Positions 11,720-23,099 of a DNA stretch of 64,000 bases are shown piece after piece (within the stretch, counting starts at the first letter, position 1; every line of letters begins with the position of its first letter). The stretch is from NCBI GenBank assembly GCA_015179045.1, contig WHUZ01000004.1:434001-498000 (forward strand), given 5' to 3'. The DNA is from Kalaharituber pfeilii (Eukaryota > Ascomycota > Pezizomycetes > Pezizales > Pezizaceae). The notes below the pieces were generated by a model, which saw only the letters and a program-made list of their open reading frames with translations, had not been told where the DNA came from and did not search any database. A program made the position numbers and the translations under genes.

Positions 11720-14700
11720 AGCAACCTCAGGGTTCCCAACGCACTCCACCTCTTCTCAGAGTGTCATGTCGCGCTAAATGTCGCGCTAAATGTGAACCCT
11801 GCCATTCATGGTGTCATTTTGTTTTTCTCGTAATCCAAATGGGCGTGCCATGTGCGTGCGATGATACCGATGATACCCAAATACATTTCCAACTTGCCAA
11901 GTCTGTTACTTCATAAAGCGATAAAATATTGAGTTGCAAAAGTAACCTATTTTGATTTAGCCTGCGAAATTGCACTGCGAAGGTGCAGGCAATTTTCAAC
12001 TTTTTCAATGTTTTGCCAAGGATCGAACTGACCTATGCCTTGGCTGAAATGGAATGCTGTGGTCTCCAGCAATGGAGGTATCATAACCAAAAGCGCCATG
12101 GAGAGGGATAGAATTGAGGGCCCCGGTTCAACTATTGAGTTCCAGCATCTTCCTGAGATGGACTGTAATGCTCCAGCCCAGATTCCCATATTATCTAATT
12201 AAGGCCATCATACAAAGCTTGCCAAGTCACAAAATCTATGCGATTATTTATATACCATCGAGCTTCAGGTTCCAAAACGACCCAAGTGTGCCATTCAATC
12301 TATAGTAGAAAAAGGTTCAATTTTATTGATAGGCCATCCTACTCTTACAGGTCCATGAGATGTGCGGCTTCCGACGCATTTCAATGGGCAAACATGCGCA
12401 TTTTGGACTTTGTGTGTCAGATACAGGGACTTACAATGTATTGTATATACACAGTATAAGTCGCTATTAATTAATACTTCTACCTGTGATTTTGAGTAGC
12501 CCAATGTTTCTTGCAGGTACTGCTGAGTCAGTTCAACGAGATCAGGGCAAGCATATTTGATAGCAATCAGATAAAGCGAGTATAGACTCTCAGGACTTTG
12601 CTTGCCATTTAAGATGGGTTTGTCAGGCCGCGGAGGTGTCGGATTAAATTCCTGGATATTGTCACCACCCAGTCTCTCCTAGTTCAGAATCCTGACGCAA
12701 TGCAGCTGCGAATGAAGCGAGAATGACTTTTCCAACATCCCGGAGTTCCTTGCCTGTTCACTGTGTGATGGATCCATATGCCTTACCCAGTGGCTTAAAT
12801 GATGAATAGGGGAGGAACTCTTTTCCATATGAAGTCAGATGCCACAAGACGATTATGGTGTGTGAGGAACCCTTATATCCAGTCCATCATATGCTCAATA
12901 ATTCTTAAGCAAATGCTGTGAAGTAAATCCTTCGTACCAGGTCAGGAGGTGCAAGTGGTAGTGTCCAGAGTGCGTTATCGACGAATTTCACCCATCGAAA
13001 TATAGACTTGTGGTGTCGGAATTTGTATAGGCTTCGGCAATCCAGATGTTTATCTCCATCTCCGAGGGCCCTTGTGCGGACGGTAGATATGGGACAGACG
13101 TTATTGTAGAGGCCATGCAGAGATGCATTTTCCATATGATCCGCTAACCAACAACATAAACGTGGGAACAAGATGGATCTGTTCTTCATCAGCACATATC
13201 ATTTCGATTCCTAGCTGACATTGAATAGACGTAGAATGCGGGCTAGAATATGATGAATCACTTGTAGCGATTGTTTGGAGGGTCAGAGCTTGTGTTTACA
13301 ATTCTCAGGAGTACTGCTTAGAATGAAGTAAAAGTCTGAACCTTACCTGTCCCACTTGACGTGTCGGAAATATAGTTGAACTTGTCGGCAAGCTCATGCA
13401 GCAATGTCCCGCTGTAGATGATGCATTTTCTTATGACGAAAAGGTAGTGACAGCTTCTTTCCAGGAGCCGGATGGTGGTGTCCGCCAAGCCCGACCTTGG
13501 CCAAGATATATAATCCACTTAAGAATTCAAAGTTTTCCCCATGCAGTGGAAACGACCTTTACTCTCACAGACCCTCTTCAACCGTAGTACCTATTCTCAG
13601 ACCGTACAACACCTCTTGCAATAGTCTGGTTACTCTTGCAACCATTCCTGAAGGTACGTTCCGGAATCAAACATTTTGCCCCCTCAGTCTAGGATGATGA
13701 CTTTTATCCCGACCGTGCCTCTATCGAAGTCCAGTGTCCAGAGACATACCCCGTTCTGGGGTTTCTAGATTCTGGTGTTTTGGTAGGGGCTATTTTGGCT
13801 GATGCCAAAAAGCTGGGGGATTCTTTGTTCATAGTTACTCTGAGGCTTCGTGAATCCTGTTACGATGTATACAAGCAATTTCTGAAGCATCACTAACATT
13901 GTGCAGTGCTGCAGGTGCGCCAGTATCTCGAATTCTCGATGTCGGATGGGGAAGCTGGGCAGGAGAGCTTTTTATATGTAAAGATAGAATATGTAGATGT
14001 AGGAATATACATAACTAAAATGTTTCTCACAGTAGGCTACCATCTGCCCAGTCTGGTTGGCACAAGCCCTTCCGCTACAGACTGCCATCTGCCAATGTCA
14101 GCGCCTCGCACCCCCTCAGCTAGAATATCACTATCCAAGGCTACCCAAACCAGACGATGTCTCATTTGACCCCAAAGGAATCATTCAAAGCACCATAAAT
14201 ACTCTACCCAATTCTCGTAACTTGAATGTAGTCTTGTATTTAGTTGGACTAGACTAATTCCATAATATTGCGTTCTCGTTCCGGGCCTAATTATGGCGCG
14301 CTGGTATGCCACCTATTGCTGTACCGTATTGTTTTGAATTTAGAACCTGGCGTTAGGCGGACTCTAGGTATGTATACCTCACTCTGCTTTGACCTCCTAT
14401 CATGGTTCATTCAGGTGTAGCATCATCCTGCTGCTGTATATGCCAACTGGGCTCAGTAGATTTCAACCATCTAGCGGGAGGTTCTAAAATTCAAATAATA
14501 TGGTATTTGTGCCACAACTACTCCGGGAAACGAGAGCTATTGAACCTGGGATCTGTAGGAAGTTATTGTAAAAAAATACTTGGTTCTCTGATAATGAGAT
14601 CACGCTACTCCAGCCCTTGTGATTCGCAGATACGGATTATCTGCTCAAATATCAAAGTTACTGGGAAACGAGAACAAGTTTTGATACTGATAATCCCTCT

Positions 14701-14828
14701 AGCTCAAACCAAAATACGAATGAAAGGCATGGGCCTTCGAAATGCAGAAACATCGGGGGATGTAGGTTTGTCCAAGTGTAAGATCATTAGCTCAGATTGA
14801 AGCCCTATTTACTTTGTCCTCAATTTTC

Positions 14829-15850
14829 TTATATAAGTTCACTCTTGATTCTCCTGTCGTTTTCAGCTGTGCTCTCCAACAAATTATCTCTTTTTGCTCT
14901 CTGGGCTTGATCCTCTTCTAGCCTCGTTTTTAGTAGCTCTGTGGTTTCCTGAACAACCACAAGTGCTTTATTCGCACACGACATTAATACCATCGCTTCG
15001 ATGGGGGTCCCACCAGCCTTTGAGATCTGACAAACGTCTGCATGTCTGTTCAGCGTTATTGTCATATCACCTTCTCGTAGTTGTTCCTCCTGCAATGTCG
15101 CATCCATCAACACTGTATCCCCTCCGTGGAAGAATGAGAATGTGATGCATATTGGGTAATGCAAGATAGATAGAGGTACTGGGACCCGCTCGGCCAGGGT
15201 ATGTATGGTGACACTCTCCCCTTCGACAGAGACATCAGGTCTCCGAAAGTGCGCCAAAGCAGCAATTACAGCAATGCAGCTCGCATCAACGAGGGCGCCA
15301 TCATGATCGAGGAAATGTACGTCTGCGCGAACGTTCCAACACTTTTGCCCAGCAACGATGCAAAGTGACTCTGTGTCAATGGCATGTGAACGGCGAATTG
15401 CTTTCTCAATCAGGCGGGCGAGAAGTACTTCCTGCTCTGTTGACCTGGTGTATTCTTTCGTAAGCCATGGAGACATTTTCACCGTGCGGGAATAGGGGAA
15501 TCAGAAACCGACCGTCCTACTTCGAAAGCGGGAGTGGCCATCGGGCCAAGTTCAGTAGTAATTGAGAATATACCATCATAAGGTCGGTCAGGATATGGCT
15601 TTGTCACTTCCGCTGACACCCGAGCGATCACTCTGGATATTCAATTTAGCAAGTGAATCTTCATTTTGGCAAATCAGTTGCCTCACCTGGTTTTCCCCAA
15701 CTTCACATCAGCGACCCCATATTCGTCACCGAAGGAGATGTCAACTTTTCGGAACTCATCAAGTCCTCGACCGTCTATTCGTAGTCCTTGCCGAAGAGCT
15801 TCGAGCACGAAGGCTCTCTCATTAATGGATGGTTCAAGTTCTCGAGGCAT
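14829..15850 (-). CDS. RRP45: exosome complex subunit RRP45
   Basis: RNase PH-fold ring subunit of the RNA exosome (human EXOSC9), acting in rRNA 3' processing and RNA decay in nucleus and cytoplasm. Exons on the minus strand are 15687-15850, 15513-15632 and 14829-15444 and join to 299 residues. The N-terminus PRELEPSINERAFVLEAL and the middle motifs IDGRGLDEFRKVDISFG, ATPAFEVGR, IDTESLCIVAGQKCW and ALVDASCIAVIAALAHFRRP are characteristic. The C-terminus is a short charged helix. Introns are 54 and 68 nt. The start lies 202 bp from the divergent CWC15 start, so the two probably share a promoter. The ring subunits of eukaryotic exosomes are catalytically inactive, and I infer the same here. 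Confidence 0.94.
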
Positions 15851-16052
15851 GTGTGATGTTCGTATTGGTAGTAATTCACATTCTCACAGAAGTTAGCTTT
15901 TGGATCCTAAATGTACCTTGCAAACGGATTGAGCCGCGGACTAAAGTCTTGGCGATGTATTCTACAAAGCAGTTAAGTCGAGCACAGGATCCAGCAAGTC
16001 CAGACACGACTCTGAGAACAAACCACCAGGATTGCTGAGAACATACATCGCC
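15851..16052. promoter_or_regulatory. shared RRP45/CWC15 bidirectional promoter
   Basis: The two start codons face away from each other across 202 bp, which must hold both promoters and 5' UTRs. No TATA box is obvious. Confidence 0.6.
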
Positions 16053-16988
16053 ATGACTGTAAGTGATCGCCTACTGTTCTATGTCTTTGTCTTAACAAGA
16101 ACTAACACAACTTCTAATTAGACAGCACATAGGTAATTACCCAAAGCTCAGCAATTCCAGTCTCAATAGTCTAACTGACGGTGCCCCAGGCCAACATTTG
16201 ACCCTGCTCGAGGCAAGGAAATCCAGAGAGGTCCTGCCTATCATCAACGCCTACTACCAGCCTATACAAAGTTAAAAGTTCGTCAACCCGGCCAAGGTGG
16301 CGACACCGATAAAGAGTACCGTGATTTGCGTGCGGAACTTCTGGCTGCAGAGGCTGCACACTTTTCCAAGGTTAAGGGCATTGCAATTAAGGATGAGCAA
16401 GATGGTGATGGGGACAGTGAAATGGGAGGTGTGAAGCGACAAATTGAGAACAGTGTCAAGGAATCAGCAGATGATACAGATGAGGATGAGGATAATCCGG
16501 AAGCGAAAAGGCGAAGGGTATTGGCGGAGACACGGGGCCTGGACGCAGACTCTGATGGCGGAGGGAGCGACGAGGATAGTGGCGATGAGGACGATGAGGA
16601 TGATGAGGATGACGATGATGATGATGATGATGATGATGAAGAAGTTTTACTTCGGGAACTTGAAAAAATCAAAAGAGAACGAGCGGAACAGCGGGAGAAA
16701 GAGGAACGGGAAAGAGCGGCCGCAGAAGAGGCAAAACGTGAAGTAGATATAGCTAGAGGCAACCCTCTGCTTAATCCGGACGCATTCAGTGTGAAACGAC
16801 GATGGGATGACGACGTTATATTCAAAAACCAAGCGCGAGGCACGGATGATAAGGGGAAGAAGAAAGAGTTCGTTAATGACTTGTTGCGCTCAGATTTCCA
16901 TAAGAAGTTCATGGCAAGTTACCTGGCCTATATGATATACGCAACCTCTACTAACGAAGAGCCATTACAGAGTAAATATGTTCGATAA
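16053..16988 (+). CDS. CWC15: pre-mRNA splicing factor CWC15
   Basis: Component of the Prp19/NineTeen complex (Cwf15 in fission yeast) in the activated spliceosome. Exons 16053-16058, 16122-16132, 16190-16913 and 16971-16988 join to 252 residues. The conserved N-terminus MTTAHRPTFDPARGKE is assembled from exons of 6 and 11 nt plus the long third exon. GPAYHQRLLPAYTKLK and LRAELLAAEAAHF follow, then an acidic middle with an Asp run encoded by GAT repeats, then a charged helix. The C-terminus FVNDLLRSDFHKKFM|SKYVR is conserved only if a 57-nt GC-AG intron (16914-16970; GCAAGT donor, CTAAC branch site) is removed. That intron is a multiple of three and stop-free, so retention would insert 19 residues. 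Confidence 0.93.
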
Positions 16989-17432
16989 TGTTAATGTTGC
17001 GGGCCTTTATTCTTTCACTCTAATATTAACCGAGTTTACGTCTGTTGGGTCAGGAATGATGATACAGAAGTGATAAACTGCAATAATCTTGAAGTTCTTC
17101 ATTTCTTACTCACTTTATTTTTAAGGCCTAGAGCATAGCTAAACTGCTTACTTTATGGATTAAATGTCTGATATCCCCTCTAGCGTTCAACTAAAATTGA
17201 TACCGTTATTTGGCGAAGCTCCACCCTTTAGTTTACCAATAGCTCAACGCATGTGGAGGTATGCGGTTGTAAACGAGTGCTGCTCTTGGGATTTATACTA
17301 TGCAACGTCTGAACATCACGTACACCCACCTCTAATCAGTCTCAGCAATTAAAGTCTCCTATGGAAGCAAACACTTTTTGTTTCACCAACCCGAAAAATA
17401 TGATACAAAAGATACGAAAATCAAACTTTATT
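16989..17432. other. intergenic, convergent 3' ends
   Basis: Between the tail-to-tail CWC15 and phosphate transporter genes. A 62-codon ORF at 17164 shows nothing family-like. I expect only 3' UTRs and polyadenylation signals here. Confidence 0.5.
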
Positions 17433-19241
17433 TCACTTCTTCAACTCCGCCTCTCCTTCCCCATCCCTATTCCTCGCACCATCCCCCTCCGCCACAGTTA
17501 CCAACTCCCCCTCCCCGTACAATTCTAATGTAATCTCTTCCAATGTCTTCCTCGTAGTCTCCGGAATCAACAAGGATGTTAAGATCCCCACTGCCATGAA
17601 TCCCGCGAAGATCTTCATTACATTATCCAACCACGGGGAATCATTCTCCTGAGTTGCTCCCCTCGTCCTCAGAGGCCCAATCAGCACCTGTGCTAAAATC
17701 GCTCCAATTTTCCCAGAGGCAGCAGAGATACCATGGCTAGTACTACGGTAACGTGTTGGGAAACATTCGCCGGGAACAATAAATGTTGTGGCATTAGGTC
17801 CAAAGTTGAAGAAGAATTGGCAAAGGACATAGAGAGCAAGTAGACCATTGGATGAAAGAGAGTCAAAGCCAAAACCAATGCCAAAGAAGAGACCAGTAAG
17901 AAGGACGAAGCCCATCAACTGAATAGGTTTTCGCCCGAGAGTATCGACAGTAAACACAGTAACCCAGTACCCAGGCACCGCACCAGCACAAATCAAAATC
18001 AAGTTGCCAATAGCATTGTTTCGAAGGGATTCATAGACATGCGGGCTCTTGGAGAATCCAATCTGCTTCAAAATAATCGAGTTGTTCAAACCCAGACCAT
18101 AAAAGGCAACATCAAGCAATAACCATGATCCTGCGGTTCCAATAAGGATTTTTATGTTCTTCCACTGGCCGTAATGCACCCAGAAATCTTTCCAGCTGGC
18201 CTTCGGTACAACAAGTTGCTCTTGGGCAGCTGCGCGAGCCTCAATCTGGCGGATCTCATCAATCTCTCCAGCAGACTGTCCCTGAAGATATGCAGAAGCA
18301 TCGGCAGAAGCCTTTTCAATATCCCGGGCGACATCGAAGGTGTATCGAGGGGTCTCTGGGATAGTCAGGCGGTAGTAGAGAGCAATGCAGGCCGGGACAG
18401 CACCAAATCCGATGATAATACGCCACATGCGGTCCACAGCGATCTTGCAAGAACCCTGGCACTCATTGTAGGTTTGAGCTGGCTTCAGCTGGTCGGCGAA
18501 GGCAACAGTACAGATGAAGGCTACAAGTGCAGCCACCAACTGGCCAAGGCCCTGCATGGCAAAGACGGCGCCCATCATAGCACCTCTCCATTTGGTCGTT
18601 GCAAACCTATAAGTTCCCAAATTAGCAAATACCTATTGTGATTCAGTCCTACATGATTAAAAAAACATACTCAGAAGTAATAATGGAGCTTAACGGGTAG
18701 TCGCCACCGATACCTATACCCATAATAACTCGCCAAAAAGCCAAGATACCAGTCATGCTAATACCTGGGGAATTCGAGGACAAACTTTGCGCCAGGGTAG
18801 TAAATATAATAATCATCAATTCAAGGCCGTAAATCCTCTTTCGCCCAACGACGTCTGCAAGCCATCCGAAACCAAGTTGCCCAATAACGGTACCGCAGGA
18901 TGTAGCCACTTTGATGGCAGTATCAGCATGTTCGGGAATCTTCCCATGAGGATAGTATACAAGCCCAAGCATGACTGTGACCATGTTGATGGCGAAGATA
19001 TCATAGGCATCGGTAAAGAAACCCACACCCGCAACAACTACTGCCCTGACATGGTACCATCCAAAAGGAGCCTTATCGACCTCTGCTAGGGCTAGCCGTC
19101 GCCGTTCATTTGGATCCTACAGTGCCGAGTATTTGTTTCAGTCGCTTTTGACAGAGTAAGGAAATAGAAACATACTGCAATGTGAGCAAACTGGTTATTG
19201 AAATTGTGAAAAGCGCTGTTCCCTCCTGAAGTTTTCGTCAT
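17433..19241 (-). CDS. PHO84: PHO84-type inorganic phosphate transporter (MFS)
   Basis: Phosphate:H+ symporter of the plasma membrane, major facilitator superfamily. Minus-strand exons are 19176-19241, 18671-19116 and 17433-18606, with introns of 59 and 64 nt. They give 561 residues, close to the usual family length. Motifs include VAGVGFFTDAYDIFAINM in TM1, FGWLADVVGRKR between TM2 and TM3, the phosphate-transporter signature GIGGDYPLSS followed by SE and KWRG, and TLGRKP in the second half. There are about 12 hydrophobic segments and a central loop of about 100 residues. The C-terminal tail is charged. Such genes are normally induced by phosphate starvation through a Pho4-like factor; I could not confirm a binding site. 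Paralogues exist in fungi, so the exact orthologue is less certain than the family. Confidence 0.92.
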
Positions 19242-19622
19242 CTTTGCTATGATTTTCTGTGACACTGTTCTTCCGTGGTATCTCCCACACCACCAAGAGA
19301 CCAAAGGGGTGGGCTACACAGGTGCCTTTATAACCTCTCAGGCCCACTAGAAGTGATTTTATTCAGGAATAAAGTGCCGAGGGAGAATCTAGACTGGAGG
19401 AAAAGGCCAGGAAGTCTGTAAAGCAACATTCATCGTCAACCTACTTTCATCAAGAACGGCATATAGAGGATGAAACAGTGGTCTCTGGTGCAGGATAACC
19501 GCTCGGGGACAAACGGCAGGCGAGGAATCCACAGTATCAACATGCGAAAACAACAATTTCTCTGAGAGGGCCAAACCCCTGTAAGAATAAAGGATCGACA
19601 TGTACGGAAAATTTTTTTTTTT

Positions 19623-19658
<36 letters not shown>

Positions 19659-21744
19659 TTTTGAGTGCCGAGACGGGCGTGAGAAAGCACGGCGGTAGGG
19701 GAAGGGCGTCACAAGCAACGGGGGGAGGTATGCGGGGGACTATGAGGGGGCCAAGAAGGGGAATATAGAGACAAGCGGGCGTGCGTGCAACGGCCGCCAA
19801 GAGAGAGGTGTGCTGCCCCAGAAGGAAGTAGACTGTGTGCACAGCTTCCCCTTCTGGAATACGAAGATCCTGTACCGCCGTTGCCAAGTGCGCCGACAGA
19901 AGCAACGTCGCTTGGCCGCCATGCATGAGTATGCGAGCATCCGGCTGGGCAGAGCGAGCGGGCAGAGCGAACGGGCAGCAAAGCAGGATGGACAGGAAAC
20001 GGATTGGGCGCGGGCGGGGCAGACTAGGAGGCAGCGGACATCGGAGTACTGGGAAAGCCTGGAAAGAGCGCTTCGCACGCGGATTGCGGGCGAAACCGCA
20101 AGGCGCAGGTGCTACGTACCTTGTTTCAACTCCGTTGCAACAGCTCGCTCTGCTGGCTTCTTGCTCAGACGAGGGCGGGCAGAGGACGAGGAAAGAAGGG
20201 GGTGAAGACGGATGTATGCGGCGGATGGCAGGCAAAGTAGGACGGGGAGGGTGGAGAGGGGGGCGAGCAGGGCCGATGATATATATCACAAAAGCGGTGC
20301 GTTGCCCGGATGGGGCGGCAAGCCCAGGTGGATGGCAAACTCGAGCGTTGTTTTCTTTTTCTTCTTGTTCCTTTCTTTTTTCTTTTTTTTTTTTTTTCTT
20401 TTGCGCCCGTCTTGATTTTGAGTTTCTCACGTTGTGCGGTTGAGGGCTTCGGCTGCAGGTGCTGGAGCTGTCCGAGCAAAAGTCTCGAGCGAGGGCAGCT
20501 CGGTGGCCAAACTCAGCTGCAGCTTCTCCTCCAACAGAAAAGGCTAGACTACCCTCCCCCAGCCTCGCGGCCGCTCGCCTCTCATGCTTGTCTTCAGCGT
20601 GTGGGCTGCTTTGCGCGCTCCCGCAGACCATCCCGCATGTAGTCTGTCAGTCTATCTGTCGACAGGATTCGCAAATATAATCCAAGCAGTACTAATGCCA
20701 TACGCAAACACTGGCATATCATACCTGCCAGCACGCTTCCGCCTTGGCCGACGTAGCCCATCCTCGGAGGAAGTAAACGGGTGCTATGCATACCGCTGCT
20801 CCCGGTGCAGCTTCGTACAAGGTCCCTCCCCAAACACTCTCAGTCAGGCTATCCGCCTCCCAGAGATCTGCCCATCTTTCCGGCAGTCTCCTACAATATC
20901 ATAAAGTAATCGACACGAATTCTGTTCTGATAAACACCTGACCTACATCATAGCCCCTACCATTCACGATCTATGCGTGCCGCAATTCCGTTTCTCCTGT
21001 TGTCATAACGATCGATATTGCCTCACGCCCCACGTACTCTACTTGTACCTGTCTCATACCAACTTTTACACTCGCAGAAAACCATGACACAAGTTGCTAA
21101 GCTGATACAAAAAAAAGAAAGCATGTTTCTTGTGCGAAGCCCCACATTATTAGTAGTGTTGCGAAGCAGCGAACTAAGTAAGCCCGAATGAAAAAAAAAA
21201 AAGATCCCCCCAGCAAAGGTCTGTCAAGGGTTGCCTGCGACGTCCAAGATGACCAATCACAACGCTGCTCTTCCCCACGCGGTCTCTCCAGAAGATCTGA
21301 CTGGGCACGGATGCACGGAGTGATAAGGTTAAGCAGATCTTTTTTCTCTTTTCGTTGCGTGCGCCGTGCAGGGCTGTCGACTGTCGAAATAGCGGGGGCG
21401 ATGAACAAGGGTCCAGTATTGCCACTTCTTCAGGTGGCAGGGATGAGGTGGGGATCAGGAACACCGACTAGCAGTGAACCAAGGTAACTTGACCTCAGCT
21501 TTGGATTATCATATGCAAAATAATCCCCAAGACTTTTTATGGGTCACTGTAACTAAACTGCTGCTTATTAGTAGAAATTGGCAATGGAACTTCCCTGCAA
21601 CCAGACTAGGACTTCCCGATCCCTCAAAGTGAAAGAGAACGAAAATTCGAAAGTAAAAAACCTCTCTTCGTCGTAAGATACTAGATCCACAGAAGCTGGC
21701 CAGCTCGGCGTTAGCTGATTCCGCACCCACGTATAGCTGGTCGA

Positions 21745-22155
21745 TCGTCATATATGTACTCGGTATCAAGGGTAAGTCTTCAGAAGCGTGAAAAGAATCA
21801 CCCGTTGAAGCCTCATACAATAGCGAAATGAACTTTCGAGCTCCGCACGCAAAGACTTCGGTCATGAAATGCACAATCGAGAAACTACTTGAGTTGAGCA
21901 TGTCTGTATTATTACTTTACATGCTGAATGCACAAATGAAGTGGAAAAGCTTCAAGAAGAGTGGGATAAAATGATAAAAGAAACACTCCTGTCATTTAGT
22001 TAGAAGTGTGCGAGATCAGCTTTGCTGTTAATGGTAGTCAAATGGAATTATACAACAATTTACTAACTTGTATGTAGAGAAAAATATCCGTGTGTCGTAT
22101 TTTTGTGTAAATCCCATCTGAAAGACTTTTCGACAAAAAGTCATACCTACTTGTA
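21745..22155 (-). repeat. dispersed repeat, copy B (inverted relative to copy A)
   Basis: The reverse complement aligns throughout with 5565-6127, including the AAGTCATACC end with its short palindrome and the segment reading GAAGACTTACCC at the other end. Copy A carries about 150 extra bases near 5936-6090. Codon comparison of the matching ORFs shows mostly replacement changes, so no protein is being conserved. Confidence 0.7.
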
Positions 22156-22339
22156 CTTCATATTTATAGTGATCATAATCGTTATGCAGCCAAGCTGGGT
22201 GGAGTTTTCCAGCGTCCATGCTGTGGTACCATCATATGCAACTCTAGCTTGGCGATGAATCCATTCTCGTTCTAGTAGTGTCCCACGAGGGCAAAAGTTT
22301 CGTGGAAGATTCGCTAAGTACTGTACGTATGATAATACT

Positions 22340-22402
22340 AGGGGCGGGGCTAGTCTCGTAACTCCGCTTAGTCAGGGTCTGGTTACGAGACTAGGGCGGG
22401 GC
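22340..22402. repeat. perfect 12-bp inverted repeat flanked by GGGGCGGGGC-like direct repeats
   Basis: Arms TAGTCTCGTAAC (22351-22362) and its complement (22382-22393) surround a 19-nt spacer. Near-identical G-rich blocks lie immediately outside each arm. It could be a cruciform, a protein-binding site or a minimal transposon relic. Confidence 0.7.
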
Positions 22403-23099
22403 CAGAAAGGTTACACCGCGCAGCGTCGTATGCAGTTCATCATTTGAGTGAACCCTTACATAATACTTGCATGTGCGTAAGTAAGACATCTAGATTTTCC
22501 GGAAGTTTGCATATGCATTTGGTGACTTGTCGTGGGCCCGGAAACCAACCGGGAAAGAAGCCGTATGTACCCACAAGTTTGCCACTTGCTTTTTTTAAAG
22601 GAACAGCACCTCTTGCATGGAATTCATGCCACTCTACTAATCGTTTCTAAGATACCCAGCTGAGTTGAAAGAGTGTTGTGTTGGGTGGTCTAAAAGACCA
22701 GGTTATACCAAATGCAAACGGCATTGTTGCAGGTTGAGGGTAAGCCGAAATAATTATACACCATTGTATATTTTTCTAACTCTTACAACGAAAATTTTCA
22801 TATAAAGCATTCATCGAAAGTAATTGAAGAATACGCATATAGCCTGAGACTCCAATAGTAGGTATAAATACACCGGTAAACGTATATGCCACCAACAATG
22901 CAAAAGAGCAGTGGAAAAAAAAAAAAAAAAAAAAAAAAGACAAACGAAAAAAGTCTTTTGTTGTGTCGCTTCTATATGACAAAAAAACGTCGAGATTATG
23001 CAATGTAGCTATATACCAACCCCATGTCACTGCAAAAGCTTTCATGCACTACCCCCTTCACCATTCTCCAAGACAACCATTGCAACAAAATTCTGTACA

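Larger units (their letters stand above)
9834..14828. other. 5-kb gene-poor intergenic region
   Basis: I see no conserved protein on either strand. Contents: 36-T run (10613-10648), 27-A run (11688-11714), a CAC/CAT-rich patch (10478-10506), a tandem 12-mer (TGTCGCGCTAAA, 11765-11788), and a repeat-like patch at 12020-12175 distantly resembling 6460-6580. The remainder is unstructured AT-rich sequence. Confidence 0.6.
19242..23099. other. intergenic region with GC-rich island, repeat copy B and hairpin
   Basis: No conserved protein is recognised. A T-rich run lies at 19612-19652, a GC-rich island at about 19670-20640 with spuriously long ORFs on both strands, a second T-rich run at 20377-20400, the inverted copy of the dispersed repeat at 21745-22155, a GC-flanked hairpin at 22340-22402, and an A-run at 22915-22938. 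Confidence 0.6.

Noticed and set aside
14402..14800. 132-codon ORF between the desert and RRP45
   Set aside because: Ordinary AT-rich composition, no conserved pattern.
19651..20631. 326-codon minus-strand ORF in the GC-rich island
   Set aside because: Low-complexity composition, overlapping long ORFs on the other strand, no recognisable domain; explained by GC content.
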